41,802 nt of DNA, taken from NCBI RefSeq assembly GCF_003205615.1, contig NZ_PYBV01000007.1:22699-64500 (forward strand), written 5' to 3'. The notes beneath the pieces are model-generated. The model searched no databases. It was given only the letters and a program-made list of their open reading frames with translations, and was not told the DNA's origin. Below, one piece after another: positions 7,570-15,684 of this stretch. The translations under genes were made by a program, and so were the position numbers. The DNA comes from Micromonospora arborensis. Lineage in GTDB: Bacteria > Actinomycetota > Actinomycetes > Mycobacteriales > Micromonosporaceae. Position 1 is the first letter of the stretch, and each line of letters opens with the position of its first letter.

Positions 7570-9155
7570 CGGCCGGCACCCACCCGGCCGTCGACTCCGG
7601 CCACGACCAGCCCTCCGTCGACGCCGCGACCGCGGCCCGGAGCAGCGTCCGTACCGGTGTCGTGGGTCTGGCCGGAGCCGCCGTCAACGGTCTGCTCGGC
7701 TTTCTGCTGGTGGTCGTCATCACCCGCGGCTACGGCACGGTCGGCTCGGGGGCGTTCTTCACCGCTGTCGGCATCGTCACGGTCACCGCCGCTGTCTGCG
7801 CCCTGGGTGCGGAGACCGGCCTCATCTGGATGCTGCCTCGCCGGCGTCTCGGCGGGCGCGGCGACGCCGCCCGGGTGCTTCCGGTGGCCCTCCTACCGCC
7901 GCTTGCGGCCGCGGTGGTCGTCGGCCTCGTCGGGGTTCTCGCGGCGGGTGCGCTCGGGCCCCGCCTGCTGGACGCAGGCGCTGGCGGTACGCCCCTGATC
8001 GTGGCCAGCTTCGCGGCGGTGCCGCTGGTGGTGGCGATGACACTCCTGCTCGCCGTGGTGCGCTGCGTCCGTCCGATCCGGGCGTACGTCGTCGTGCAGT
8101 CCGTCCTGGTGCCGGTCGCCCGACCGGTGCTTGTCGGTGTGGCGGCCATTGCCGGTGGTGGGGTGCTGGTCGGTCTGACCGGTTGGCTGCTCCCGGCGGC
8201 GCTCGCCGTCGGAGTCTGCCTGGCGCTGGTGGTGGGTCCGCTCGGCGTCGGCCGGGGTGCGGCGCTGCGACCCGAGCGGGCCGACTGGTCGGCGTTCTGG
8301 AGGTTCGCGCTGCCCCGCGCCGCGTCCGCCGCGATCGACGCCAGCGCCGTCTGGGTGGGCGTCCTGCTCACCTCGGTGCTCGCCGGGCAGGCCGACGCTG
8401 GCGTCTTCGGTGCGGTCGGTCGCTACATCCTGGCCGGACAGTTGGCCATGCAGGGGCTGCGGGTCGCGGTGTCGCCGCAGTTGTCCCGGCTGCTGGGGCG
8501 CGGCGAACGGGTCGCCGCCGCGGCGGTGCACCGGCAACTGACCAGCTGGGCGCTGGTGCTGTCGTGGCCGGTCTACCTGCTGCTCGCGGTGTTCGGGCTG
8601 GGGTTCCTCGAACTCTTCGGACCCGAGTTCACCGCCGGCGCCACCGGCATGACCGTGCTCGCCCTGGCCATGCTGGTCAACACCGGTGTGGGAAACGTGC
8701 AGAGCCTGCTGCTGATGGGCGGTCGCAGCGGCCTGCACCTGACCGCGACGGTGATCGGGCTGGTGGTCACCGTCTCCGTCGGGCTGTGGCTGATCCCGGG
8801 GTACGGCGTGACCGGCGCGGCCGTCGCCTGGGCGGCCGGCATCGCCACCGAGAACCTGACCGCGTTCGGCTGCGCTCGGGCGGCGCTGGGTCAGCCGCTG
8901 GTCGACGCGACGCTGCTGCGCGCGGCGGCCGGGGTGGTCGTCGGGGTGGGAGCCGCAGCCCTGGCCGGCGTGCTCGCGGGCGGCCGGGGGCTCCCCGGCC
9001 TGCTGGTGGCGTTGAGCGTGCTGGCCGTCGGCTGCGTCGGCTTGGTGACGGTGCCCGACGTACGACGGTTCGTCCGGGTGACCATGAGGCAACTCCGTGG
9101 CGACGTCGAGGCGGCATCGGCGGGTGCCAACTCGACGTCGCCGAAGGGCAGGTGA
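7566..9155 (+). CDS. Wzx-like flippase (MOP/polysaccharide biosynthesis superfamily)
   Basis: The 529-residue protein has about fourteen hydrophobic segments and no soluble domain of size, as in Wzx/MurJ-type flippases. The N-terminal region (GLAGAAVNGLLGFLLVVVI, then GAFFTAVGIV) and the central PRAASAAIDASAVWVGVLL segment fit the family. It should move an undecaprenyl-linked repeat across the membrane. The ATG overlaps the previous stop (ATGA), and the sulfotransferase gene starts six bases after its stop. Charged residues in the first 25 positions form a cytoplasmic tail. The substrate cannot be read from the sequence. Confidence 0.8.
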   Translation: MTAGTHPAVDSGHDQPSVDAATAARSSVRTGVVGLAGAAVNGLLGFLLVVVITRGYGTVGSGAFFTAVGIVTVTAAVCALGAETGLIWMLPRRRLGGRGDAARVLPVALLPPLAAAVVVGLVGVLAAGALGPRLLDAGAGGTPLIVASFAAVPLVVAMTLLLAVVRCVRPIRAYVVVQSVLVPVARPVLVGVAAIAGGGVLVGLTGWLLPAALAVGVCLALVVGPLGVGRGAALRPERADWSAFWRFALPRAASAAIDASAVWVGVLLTSVLAGQADAGVFGAVGRYILAGQLAMQGLRVAVSPQLSRLLGRGERVAAAAVHRQLTSWALVLSWPVYLLLAVFGLGFLELFGPEFTAGATGMTVLALAMLVNTGVGNVQSLLLMGGRSGLHLTATVIGLVVTVSVGLWLIPGYGVTGAAVAWAAGIATENLTAFGCARAALGQPLVDATLLRAAAGVVVGVGAAALAGVLAGGRGLPGLLVALSVLAVGCVGLVTVPDVRRFVRVTMRQLRGDVEAASAGANSTSPKGR

Positions 9156-9161
9156 AGAGCC

Positions 9162-10064
9162 GTGTCGTCAATCCGTGACCGGGTGAAGCAGATGGTGCCG
9201 AGCCGGGTGACCGACCGGGTGAAGGACTCTCTGGTCGACTACGGCGTACGCACCAGCGATCGGCGGCCGTTGCCGGACTTCCTCATCATCGGCACCAAGC
9301 GGGGCGGCACCACCTCACTGTGGAACTACCTCATCCAGCACCCGCTGGTGCCGCGCCTCTTCCCCGCCTGGAACACCAAGGCCTCGCACTACTTCGAGGA
9401 GAACTGGCACCGGGGCGAGGCCTGGTACCGCTCGCACTTCCCGACGTCCCGGCAGCGGGCGACGCTGCAGGGCCGGTACGGCGGGCCGGTCCGGGTTGGT
9501 GAGGCAGCTCCGCTCTACATGTTCCACCCGCTCGCCGCACAGCGGGTCGCCGCGCTGATGCCCACGGTGCGGCTGATCGTGCTGCTGCGGGACCCGGTGG
9601 AGCGGGCGTACTCGCACTGGAAGGAACGGCGGACGCACGGCGTCGAGCCGCTGGACTTCGCCGACGCGCTGGCCGCCGAGGAGGAGCGGACGGCGGGGGA
9701 GCGGGAGCGTCTGATTGCCGAGCCGGAGTCCTTCAGCGAGCCCTACGACTGGTACACCTACCGTGCCCGGGGGCGCTACCTGGAGCATCTGGAGCCGTGG
9801 CTGGACCGGTTCGACCGCGAGCGGATCCTGTTCCTGCCCAGCGAGGACCTCTACCGCGACGCCCGCGGCGCCTACCGCGCGACGGTGGACTTCCTGGGGT
9901 TGCCCGCGCACGACCTGCCCACCTTCAAGGTCTACAACGAGCGCCGTTCGGCACCGCTGGATCCGGCGGTGCGAGCGGAGCTGACCGGGTACTACCGACC
10001 GCACAACGAGGCCCTACGGCAGCGGCTGGGGTTGGACCTCGACTGGCCGGACCGGGCACCGTGA
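9162..10064 (+). CDS. PAPS-dependent sulfotransferase
   Basis: The 300-residue protein has the two PAPS sites of the carbohydrate sulfotransferase family. The 5'-phosphosulfate loop reads IIGTKRGGTTSLWNYL (about 42-57). The 3'-phosphate site reads LIVLLRDPVERAYSHW (about 138-153) with the expected Arg and Ser. The layout resembles heparan N-sulfotransferase-like bacterial enzymes. There is no signal peptide, so it should act in the cytoplasm, probably on the lipid-linked repeat or a sugar precursor. The GTG start follows GGTGAAGAG. It lies between the flippase and a kinase-like gene whose GTG overlaps its stop, so the products may act together. No PAPS synthesis genes are in the window. Confidence 0.85.
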   Translation: MSSIRDRVKQMVPSRVTDRVKDSLVDYGVRTSDRRPLPDFLIIGTKRGGTTSLWNYLIQHPLVPRLFPAWNTKASHYFEENWHRGEAWYRSHFPTSRQRATLQGRYGGPVRVGEAAPLYMFHPLAAQRVAALMPTVRLIVLLRDPVERAYSHWKERRTHGVEPLDFADALAAEEERTAGERERLIAEPESFSEPYDWYTYRARGRYLEHLEPWLDRFDRERILFLPSEDLYRDARGAYRATVDFLGLPAHDLPTFKVYNERRSAPLDPAVRAELTGYYRPHNEALRQRLGLDLDWPDRAP

Positions 10065-11320
10065 CGGCGCGGGCCACCGTTTCCTGCGATCCTCGTTCTC
10101 GCGGTGACGGACTGGGCTGGGTCACCCGGGCGGTGTTCGGCGATGCGCGCATCGCACTCACCGTGAGCGGTCCACCGCCGCCCGGGCACCGCGCCGTCGC
10201 CCGGTACGCGGTCGTCCCGTCGCTGTCCCGGGCACGGTTCCTGCTGCCGCTCGACGCGCCGCGCGCCACGGCCGCCTCGCTGCTGGCGTACAACGCGTTG
10301 CGCCCCTGGAGAGTGCGGGCGGTGCGGGCCGCGCTGGGCGCGCTGGCCCGGGTGGGCGCGATCGACCTGGCACCGTTCCCCCGGCTCACCGTGTCGCTAC
10401 CCGACGAGGTCGCGGCCGACGAGGTGCTGCTGACCGGGCGGCTGGGCGCCGCGCTCGGTGCGCCCGCGGTCTACGCGGCCTGCGGGGTCCGCCCGCCGGA
10501 CCCGAACCACAAGCCGACCCTGCAACTGTTCGCGCCCGACGGTCGCGCCCTCGGGTACGCGAAGATCGGCTGGAACGGCGCCACCCGGGCCCTGGTGACG
10601 GCGGAGGCGGCGGCCCTGCGCGACCTGGCCACGGCGACCCGAGCGCCGGACCATCCGGCGGCACCCCGACTGCTCGCCGAGACGGCCGTCGGCGGGCAGA
10701 CGGTCGCGCTCGTCGAACCGCTGCCGCCGGCCGTGCGGGGGGTGGCGGTCGGCGCACCCCGAATCGCCGCGCTGGTGGCGGTCGCTCGTCGGGGCGGCCC
10801 TCCGGAGCCACCGCGACGGCTGGCCGGGTCGCCGTTTTTGGTCCGGCTCACCGTCGAGGCCGAGCGCGCCGCCGCCAGCACACCGGACGGTGGCCGAGCG
10901 GTCACCGCCGTCGCCGGGTTGGCGCGCCGACACGGCGGCACGGCCGTCGAGTTCGGGCACTGGCACGGCGACTGGGTGCCCTGGAACCTGGGCGTGCACG
11001 CTGGCCGCCTCGTGGCCTGGGACTGGGAGCACAGTGGGCCGGGCGTTCCGCTCGGCTTCGATCTGGCCCACGACGCGTTCCAGCGGGCCCTGGTCCTCCG
11101 GGACGCGCCAGCCGCCGCGGCGGCCCTGGCCGTCGACGCCCACCTGGACCGGTACGGCGCGGAGCTGGGGCTCGGGCCGGCCGCCCGAGGGTTGGTGGCG
11201 GACGCCTACCTGCTGGAGATGTGGCTGCGTGTCTGGCGGCTCGCCGATGCCGGCGCGGGCTGGAACGCCGCGCTGCACCCCGCCCTGCTGGACGTCATCG
11301 AGAAACGACGTGCGGACTGA
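10061..11320 (+). CDS. Aminoglycoside-phosphotransferase-fold kinase of unknown substrate
   Basis: The GTG at 10061 overlaps the sulfotransferase stop (GTGA) and gives 419 residues. The last two thirds have the APH/choline-kinase pattern: LGYAKIGW with a candidate ATP-binding Lys (about 168), a Glu in the following helix (about 182), HWHGDWVPWNLG with catalytic Asp 304 and Asn 309, and AWDWEHSG with metal-binding Asp 321. All core residues look present, so it should be active. The first 145 residues match nothing I recognise. APH-fold enzymes phosphorylate hydroxyls of sugars, choline or antibiotics. Here a sugar of the repeat unit is more likely than an antibiotic, because the gene is locked to the sulfotransferase. 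This is an inference from position. Confidence 0.7.
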   Translation: MTARATVSCDPRSRGDGLGWVTRAVFGDARIALTVSGPPPPGHRAVARYAVVPSLSRARFLLPLDAPRATAASLLAYNALRPWRVRAVRAALGALARVGAIDLAPFPRLTVSLPDEVAADEVLLTGRLGAALGAPAVYAACGVRPPDPNHKPTLQLFAPDGRALGYAKIGWNGATRALVTAEAAALRDLATATRAPDHPAAPRLLAETAVGGQTVALVEPLPPAVRGVAVGAPRIAALVAVARRGGPPEPPRRLAGSPFLVRLTVEAERAAASTPDGGRAVTAVAGLARRHGGTAVEFGHWHGDWVPWNLGVHAGRLVAWDWEHSGPGVPLGFDLAHDAFQRALVLRDAPAAAAALAVDAHLDRYGAELGLGPAARGLVADAYLLEMWLRVWRLADAGAGWNAALHPALLDVIEKRRAD

Positions 11321-11391
11321 TCCTTCGAGATCGGCAATGTCCCGGCTGCCATCGACCTCGGACGATGAGAAAGGCATTCCACGCCCATGGT

Positions 11392-11411
11392 GATCATTGA
11401 TGTGAATGATC
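11392..11411 (+). promoter_or_regulatory. Inverted repeat upstream of the Alg14-like gene
   Basis: GATCATT (11392-11398) and AATGATC (11405-11411) form a perfect 7-bp inverted repeat with a 6-base spacer. It lies in a 184-base gap of lower GC content, about 95 bases before the next start. It could be an operator of a helix-turn-helix regulator or an RNA hairpin. A separate promoter for the 11505-14302 block is likely here, but I cannot pick a convincing -35/-10 pair. Confidence 0.4.
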
Positions 11412-11504
11412 GTGTCGACTCGGTCGCACTGTTCACCGACTGGGGAGGTGTGATCTGCTGTTGCAGGGCTGCCACCGAAAATCCAAGCACTCGTGGGGAG
11501 TCGC

Positions 11505-11987
11505 GTGGACACGACAAACGAGAATGCCGACGATCCCGGGGTCCTGCTCCTGGTGGGCTCCAGTGGCGGCCATCTGGCCCAACTGCTCGCTCTGCGTCCG
11601 TGGTACGAGAGCTGGCGGCGTTGCTGGATCACCTTCGACACACCCGAGGCGGTCTCACAACTCGGCGGCGAAGAACTGATCCCGGCATACCATCCGACCA
11701 CCCGCAACGTGCCGAACCTGCTGCGCAACACCGTCCTCGCCTGGCGGGTGCTGCGGTCACGCCGGGTCGCCGCGGTGGTCACCACCGGAGCCGGAGTGGC
11801 CGTCCCGTTCGTGCTGCTGGCCCGGCTCTGGCGCGTCCCCACCGTCTACATCGAGGTGTACGACCGCATCGACACCGCGACCGTGACCGCCCGACTCTGC
11901 CGGCCGTTCCTCTCCGCGATGCTCGTGCAGTGGGATGAGCAGCGGCGGCAGTATCCGGAGGCCACCGTCGTGGGGCCGCTGTTGTGA
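11505..11987 (+). CDS. Alg14-like glycosyltransferase membrane subunit
   Basis: The 160-residue protein carries VGSSGGHLAQLLAL (about 17-30), the GSGGH-type nucleotide loop of Alg14/EpsE/CpsF proteins. A hydrophobic segment follows in the VTTGAGVAVPFVLLARL region. In this family the Alg14 part anchors and activates the Alg13 catalytic part at the membrane. The frame is open from GTG 11493, but GTG 11505 has GGGGAG just upstream and removes a poor leader, so I prefer it. The stop overlaps the start of the Alg13-like gene (GTGA), the usual arrangement of this two-part enzyme. Confidence 0.8.
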   Translation: MDTTNENADDPGVLLLVGSSGGHLAQLLALRPWYESWRRCWITFDTPEAVSQLGGEELIPAYHPTTRNVPNLLRNTVLAWRVLRSRRVAAVVTTGAGVAVPFVLLARLWRVPTVYIEVYDRIDTATVTARLCRPFLSAMLVQWDEQRRQYPEATVVGPLL

Positions 11988-12673
11988 GCCCGGAGAGTCT
12001 CGGCAATGTCCCCGCGCACCGGGTCGCCGCGGGTCGACCCCGACCGGCACCCAGCATCGGGCTGTCCCGACCGCGCCGCTCCGGTGACCTCGCCCGGGCC
12101 CGGGTGCTGGTCGCCGTCGGCACCGACACGCACCCCTTCGACCGCCTGATCCGCTGGCTGGAGGACTGGCACCGCGGCGTCGAGGACGTCGGGCTGACCA
12201 TCCAGCACGGACACACCCGGGCGCCCGCGGTCCCCGGGGCGGTGACGTTCCTCGGCCACGGCGAACTCCAGACCGCGATGGCCGAGGCCGACCTGGTGGT
12301 CTGCCACGCCGGGCCTGCCACCATTCTGGAGGCACGCAGACAGGGGCATCTGCCGATCGTCACCCCCCGTGACCCGGCCCGAGGCGAGCACGTCGACGAC
12401 CACCAGTTGCTCTTCGCCCGCCGCTTGGGCGCGGCCGGCATGGTGGCGTTGGCGGAGACCCGCGAGGCGGTGATCGGGGCACTCAACGCCGGGCTCGCCG
12501 ACCCGTTCCGGTTCACCGTCGCGGCGGACCCGGACGCGTCCAAGGCACGCCGGGCGGCGGTCGAGCAGGTCGGGCGGATCGTGGAGGAGTTGGTGGCCGC
12601 GTCGGCCGGACAGCGGCAGCGCGCGAGATGGTGGTCGTGGCTCCTGACGGCCCGGCACGGGGAGCGGCGATGA
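11984..12673 (+). CDS. Alg13-like (GT28 C-terminal type) glycosyltransferase subunit
   Basis: The 229-residue protein has a GT28-type nucleotide-sugar half: VLVAVGTDTHPFDRLIRWL (about 41-59), then ADLVVCHAGPATILEARR (about 105-122) and PARGEHVDDHQLLFARRL (about 130-147). These are the donor-binding signature of Alg13, MurG and CpsG-type enzymes. With the preceding Alg14-like subunit it should transfer a sugar to a lipid-linked acceptor on the inner membrane face. The first 40 residues are an extra basic, Pro-rich leader not usual in the family. A later start is possible, but the GTGA overlap supports this one. The stop overlaps the GT2 start (ATGA). Confidence 0.8.
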   Translation: MSPESLGNVPAHRVAAGRPRPAPSIGLSRPRRSGDLARARVLVAVGTDTHPFDRLIRWLEDWHRGVEDVGLTIQHGHTRAPAVPGAVTFLGHGELQTAMAEADLVVCHAGPATILEARRQGHLPIVTPRDPARGEHVDDHQLLFARRLGAAGMVALAETREAVIGALNAGLADPFRFTVAADPDASKARRAAVEQVGRIVEELVAASAGQRQRARWWSWLLTARHGERR

Positions 12674-13590
12674 CCGGACACCCCAGCGTGAGCACGGTCG
12701 TGCCCACCCGGGACCGTCCGGAACTGCTCCGGGCCGCGGTGCGGGCCATCCTCGACCAGGACTACCCCGGCCCGGTCGAGGTGGTGGTGGTCCACGACCA
12801 GTCGGAGCCGGATCAATCGCTGACGCGGCTGTCTCGCCGGGACCGCCAGATCCGGGTGGTCCCCAACGAGCGGACCCCGGGCCTGGCGGGCGCGCGCAAC
12901 TCCGGGGCCCTCGCCGCCGTCGGGGATTTCGTCGCGTTCTGCGACGACGACGACGAGTGGCTGCCCGGCAAGCTGCGGGCCCAGGTCGAGGCGCTCACCG
13001 CAGCCCCCGGCGCGGAGGTGGTCACCTGCGGCATCCGGGTCAGCTACGAGGGGAAGACCGTCGACCGGGTGCTGACCCGGGATTCGGTCACCCTCGCCGA
13101 CCTGCTGCGGGACAGGATGACCGAGCTGCACCCGTCCACGTTCCTGATCCGCGCCGCCGCGCTGCGCGCCGGGTTCGGACTGGTCGACGAGGAGATTCCC
13201 GGCGGCTACGCGGAGGACTACGACTTCCTGCTCCGCGCGGCGCGCAGCGCGCCGCTGGTCAACCTGTGCACGCCGTACGTGCTGGTGCGCTGGCACAAAC
13301 AGTCCTATTTCGCGCAGCGTTGGGAGACCATCTCCGCGGCGTTGCAGTGGCTCTTGGAGCGTTACCCCGAGTTCGGCACGCAGCCGGCCGGCGCGGCGCG
13401 GGTCTCGGGACAGATCGCCTTCGCCAACGCCGCCTCCGGCGACCGGCGGGCGGCGCTGCGCTGGGCCCGGCACGCCCTCCGGCGCAACCCGCGCGAGCCG
13501 CGCGCGTACCTCGCGCTCGCGGTGGCCGGGAGGGTGCTCCGTGCCGACACGGTGCTGCGCACGCTGCACAGGCGTGGTCGGGGCATCTGA
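12670..13590 (+). CDS. GT2-family glycosyltransferase
   Basis: The ATG at 12670 overlaps the Alg13-like stop and has GGGGAG upstream, giving 306 residues. The N-terminal GT-A fold is clear: VSTVVPTRDRPELLRAAV, then a donor-binding region near VVVVHDQSEPDQ. GLAGARNSGALAA follows, then FCDDDDEWLPGKL with the acidic metal-binding motif. GGYAEDYDFLLRAA in the middle is the acceptor-side ED motif. The C-terminal 60 residues are Arg/Ala-rich helices with no recognised function. It should add one sugar to the repeat unit in the cytoplasm. It is the third gene of the block that starts with the Alg14-like subunit. Confidence 0.8.
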   Translation: MTGHPSVSTVVPTRDRPELLRAAVRAILDQDYPGPVEVVVVHDQSEPDQSLTRLSRRDRQIRVVPNERTPGLAGARNSGALAAVGDFVAFCDDDDEWLPGKLRAQVEALTAAPGAEVVTCGIRVSYEGKTVDRVLTRDSVTLADLLRDRMTELHPSTFLIRAAALRAGFGLVDEEIPGGYAEDYDFLLRAARSAPLVNLCTPYVLVRWHKQSYFAQRWETISAALQWLLERYPEFGTQPAGAARVSGQIAFANAASGDRRAALRWARHALRRNPREPRAYLALAVAGRVLRADTVLRTLHRRGRGI

Positions 13591-13645
13591 GGCGAGGCAA
13601 CTCCTGCGTCATCGACACCATCAGCAGAGCGGAGGACACGCATCC

Positions 13646-14302
13646 ATGAAGCTCCACGCGCTCAGGTTCCGTCTCGTCGACTCACCGACCTCGCTGGGCG
13701 CGAAACGGCGGGCGCTGCGCGCGGCGTGGCTGTCGGACACGTTCCCGAGCCTGGCGGACATGACCGTCCTCGACCTGGGTGGCCGGGTGGAAAATTGGGC
13801 CCGGGTCCCCGTCCGGCCGGCACACGTGCACGTGGTCAACGTGGAGCCGCTGCCGGCGGATCTGCCCGACTGGGCCGAGGCGGACCAGGCCGATGCCTGC
13901 GAGTTGCCCAGGAGCATCCTCAGCCGCACCTATGACCTCGTCTTCAGCAACAGCGTCCTGGAGCACGTGGGTGGCCACGAACGTCGTCGCCGGATGGCCG
14001 AGGCGGTCCGTGCGTTGGGGCGCGCGTACTGGGTGCAGACGCCGTACCGCTACTTCCCGGTCGAGCCACACTGGGTGGCGCCGGGAATGCAGTTCCTGCC
14101 GGTGTCGGCGCGGGTGGTGGTGGCGCGTAGGTGGCCGCTCGCGTATTCCCCCGGCAAGTCCTACGAGGCGGCCATGAGGCAGGTCCTGACCACCGAGTTG
14201 ATTGGTCGCGCCGAACTCCGCTACCTGTTTCCGGACGCCACCATCCGTAACGAGCGTCTGCTCGGCTTGACCAAGTCGATCATCGCCATCCGGCGGCACT
14301 GA
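13646..14302 (+). CDS. Class I SAM-dependent methyltransferase-like protein
   Basis: The ATG at 13646 has GGAGGA nine bases upstream and gives 218 residues. MTVLDLGGRVENW (about 35-47) is a variant of SAM motif I. HVVNVEP marks the end of strand 2, and TYDLVFSNSVLEHVGGHERR (about 97-116) is the motif typical of Methyltransf_11-type enzymes. The glycine-rich loop is shortened compared with the common DxGxGxG form. It could methylate a sugar of the repeat unit, which is inferred from location. It is the last rightward gene before a 377-base gap and a leftward gene. Confidence 0.65.
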   Translation: MKLHALRFRLVDSPTSLGAKRRALRAAWLSDTFPSLADMTVLDLGGRVENWARVPVRPAHVHVVNVEPLPADLPDWAEADQADACELPRSILSRTYDLVFSNSVLEHVGGHERRRRMAEAVRALGRAYWVQTPYRYFPVEPHWVAPGMQFLPVSARVVVARRWPLAYSPGKSYEAAMRQVLTTELIGRAELRYLFPDATIRNERLLGLTKSIIAIRRH

Positions 14303-14519
14303 CCGACGATCGCCGGGTCGCCAGCATGTCCGCGACGCGATGTGCAAACGGCATTGTGCGGGTTGCCGTGTCGCTTGTCGAACGCGTCGCCGCCCGATTT
14401 TCCTTCACCTTGCTGAGCCGCTCGCGGTGGCCCGTGCTCGGCCCGTTGTCGACAATATGACTCTGGGTGGAATCACCGGTAATCAAGCTGGCAGAGTGGT
14501 CCGGTCGAGCAGGCGCAGG

Positions 14520-14546
14520 AAAACTCGTACGTGCCTCAGGTACGTC
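14520..14546 (-). terminator. Probable intrinsic terminator of the leftward GT2 gene
   Basis: Read on the minus strand, ACGTACC and GGCACGT (14546-14540 and 14536-14530) can pair with one G-U and a 3-base loop. After ACGAG comes a run of five T (14524-14520). It lies about 135 bases beyond the stop of the leftward GT2 gene. Confidence 0.4.
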
Positions 14547-14615
14547 ATCGATGTCCGGACTCTCGGACGAGCGTTTGAGCCGCGTCGTCTTTCTGGTGGG
14601 GATTCGGATTGTGGC

Positions 14616-14629
14616 CGATTGTGCAATCG
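14616..14629. promoter_or_regulatory. 14-bp palindrome
   Basis: CGATTG-TG-CAATCG is a perfect 6-bp inverted repeat around two bases, in the AT-richer gap between convergent genes. It may be a protein-binding site. No promoter for a nearby gene needs it, so its role is unclear. Confidence 0.25.
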
Positions 14630-14679
14630 AGTCCCACTGGTTGGACCGGGCGGCAGGTCCACGCAGAAGCGTGAGACGG

Positions 14680-15684
14680 TTATCCGAATGGCGTTCGATG
14701 CCGAAGGGGCGGAATCGGCCGCGGCGCCACACGGCTGGGGTCCTGCGGCGGCCGGGGCTCGTCGATCTGCGGCCAGCCGGCCGACCATACGTGGCGTTGC
14801 CGCCAGATGGAGACCCAGTCGACGCTACGGGACCCGAGCAGTCTCGTGCCGACGGCCCGCAGCCCGACACCGGCGGCCAGCAGGCCGATGCCGAGCCGGG
14901 CCCGTGGCGGAGACCAGTGTCGGCGGACGTAGGTGGCCTTGCCCCGAAGGATCTTCACCCGCTGCCCCTCCGAACTCGACGAGGCGCCACCGACATGGAT
15001 CACGGTGGTGTCCGGGTTGAGGATCGGCCGAGCGCCGAGGGGGGCGGCCCGAGCCGCCAGGTCGATGTCGTCGCTGTAGAGGAAGAACTGCGGGTCGAAG
15101 CCGCCAAGCTGGCAGAACAGGTCACGCTCGATGAGCATGAGGCAGCCGGAGACCGCCGGTACCTCACGCACCGACTGCCGGTCGTAGCGAGGCAGGCCCT
15201 CGGGGTTGGCCCAGTGGTAGCGGGAAAAGACCGTCGACAGGCCGGTGGCGAAGGTGAGGTGGCTCCACAGGCTCGGCAGGCCCCAGCAGGAATATCCGTC
15301 GTCCGTGCCGTTGGCGTGCAGCGTCCGCCCGGTGTAGATGCGGTGCCCGGGCTGACGTCGAGCGAACGTGAGGAGGTTGGTGACCGGGTTCCCGACCGGG
15401 ACGGTGTCCGGGTTGAGCAGCAGAAGATATTCCCCGTCGCTGGCGACCGCGCCCCGGTTGACGCCACGGCCCCAGCCGACGTTCTCGGTCAGGCGGATCA
15501 GCCGCACCTCCGGGAAACGCTCGGCGATCGCCTCGGCGGAGTCGTCGTGCGAGGCGTTGTCGACGACGGTGATGTCGAAGCGGACGTCCTCGGTGCGGCT
15601 GTCGCTGAGTTCCCGCAGGCAGCGCAGGGTCAGGTCGCGCGTGTTGTACGAGACGATGACGACCGAGACGTCGGGCCGGCTCAC
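14680..15684 (-). CDS. GT2-family glycosyltransferase (rhamnosyltransferase-like)
   Basis: The GTG at 15684 overlaps the stop of the WecG-like gene (GTGA) and gives 334 residues; the frame runs further 5' but only inside that gene. It starts with PDVSVVIVSYNTRDLTLRC. It continues with ITVVDNASHDDSAEAI, TENVGWGRGVNRGA and EYLLLLNPDTVPVG, where NPD is the DxD-like motif of the GT2 branch that includes many rhamnosyltransferases. FLYSDDIDLAARA is the acceptor-side acidic motif. The C-terminus is basic and Pro-rich and may touch the membrane. It should add a sugar to the growing repeat next to the WecG-like enzyme. Confidence 0.8.
   Translation of the reverse strand: MSRPDVSVVIVSYNTRDLTLRCLRELSDSRTEDVRFDITVVDNASHDDSAEAIAERFPEVRLIRLTENVGWGRGVNRGAVASDGEYLLLLNPDTVPVGNPVTNLLTFARRQPGHRIYTGRTLHANGTDDGYSCWGLPSLWSHLTFATGLSTVFSRYHWANPEGLPRYDRQSVREVPAVSGCLMLIERDLFCQLGGFDPQFFLYSDDIDLAARAAPLGARPILNPDTTVIHVGGASSSSEGQRVKILRGKATYVRRHWSPPRARLGIGLLAAGVGLRAVGTRLLGSRSVDWVSIWRQRHVWSAGWPQIDEPRPPQDPSRVAPRPIPPLRHRTPFG

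Larger units (their letters stand above)
14303..14679. other. Non-coding gap between convergent genes
   Basis: This 377-base stretch is visibly richer in A and T than its neighbours and no credible gene fits. A long rightward frame crosses it but is antisense to the GT2 downstream. It holds several short palindromes: a terminator-like hairpin at 14530-14546 with T-run on the minus strand, GTCCG/CGGAC (14554-14558/14565-14569), and CGATTG-TG-CAATCG (14616-14629). Both flanking genes point into it, so transcript ends are expected here. Confidence 0.6.

Noticed and set aside
10061..11320. APH-fold kinase as an antibiotic resistance gene
   Set aside because: It has an unusual long N-terminal part and overlaps the sulfotransferase inside a glycan operon, so resistance is not the best reading.
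11779..13569. Leftward 596-residue open frame
   Set aside because: It is antisense to the Alg14-, Alg13-like and GT2 genes, all of which have clear motifs and linked starts.
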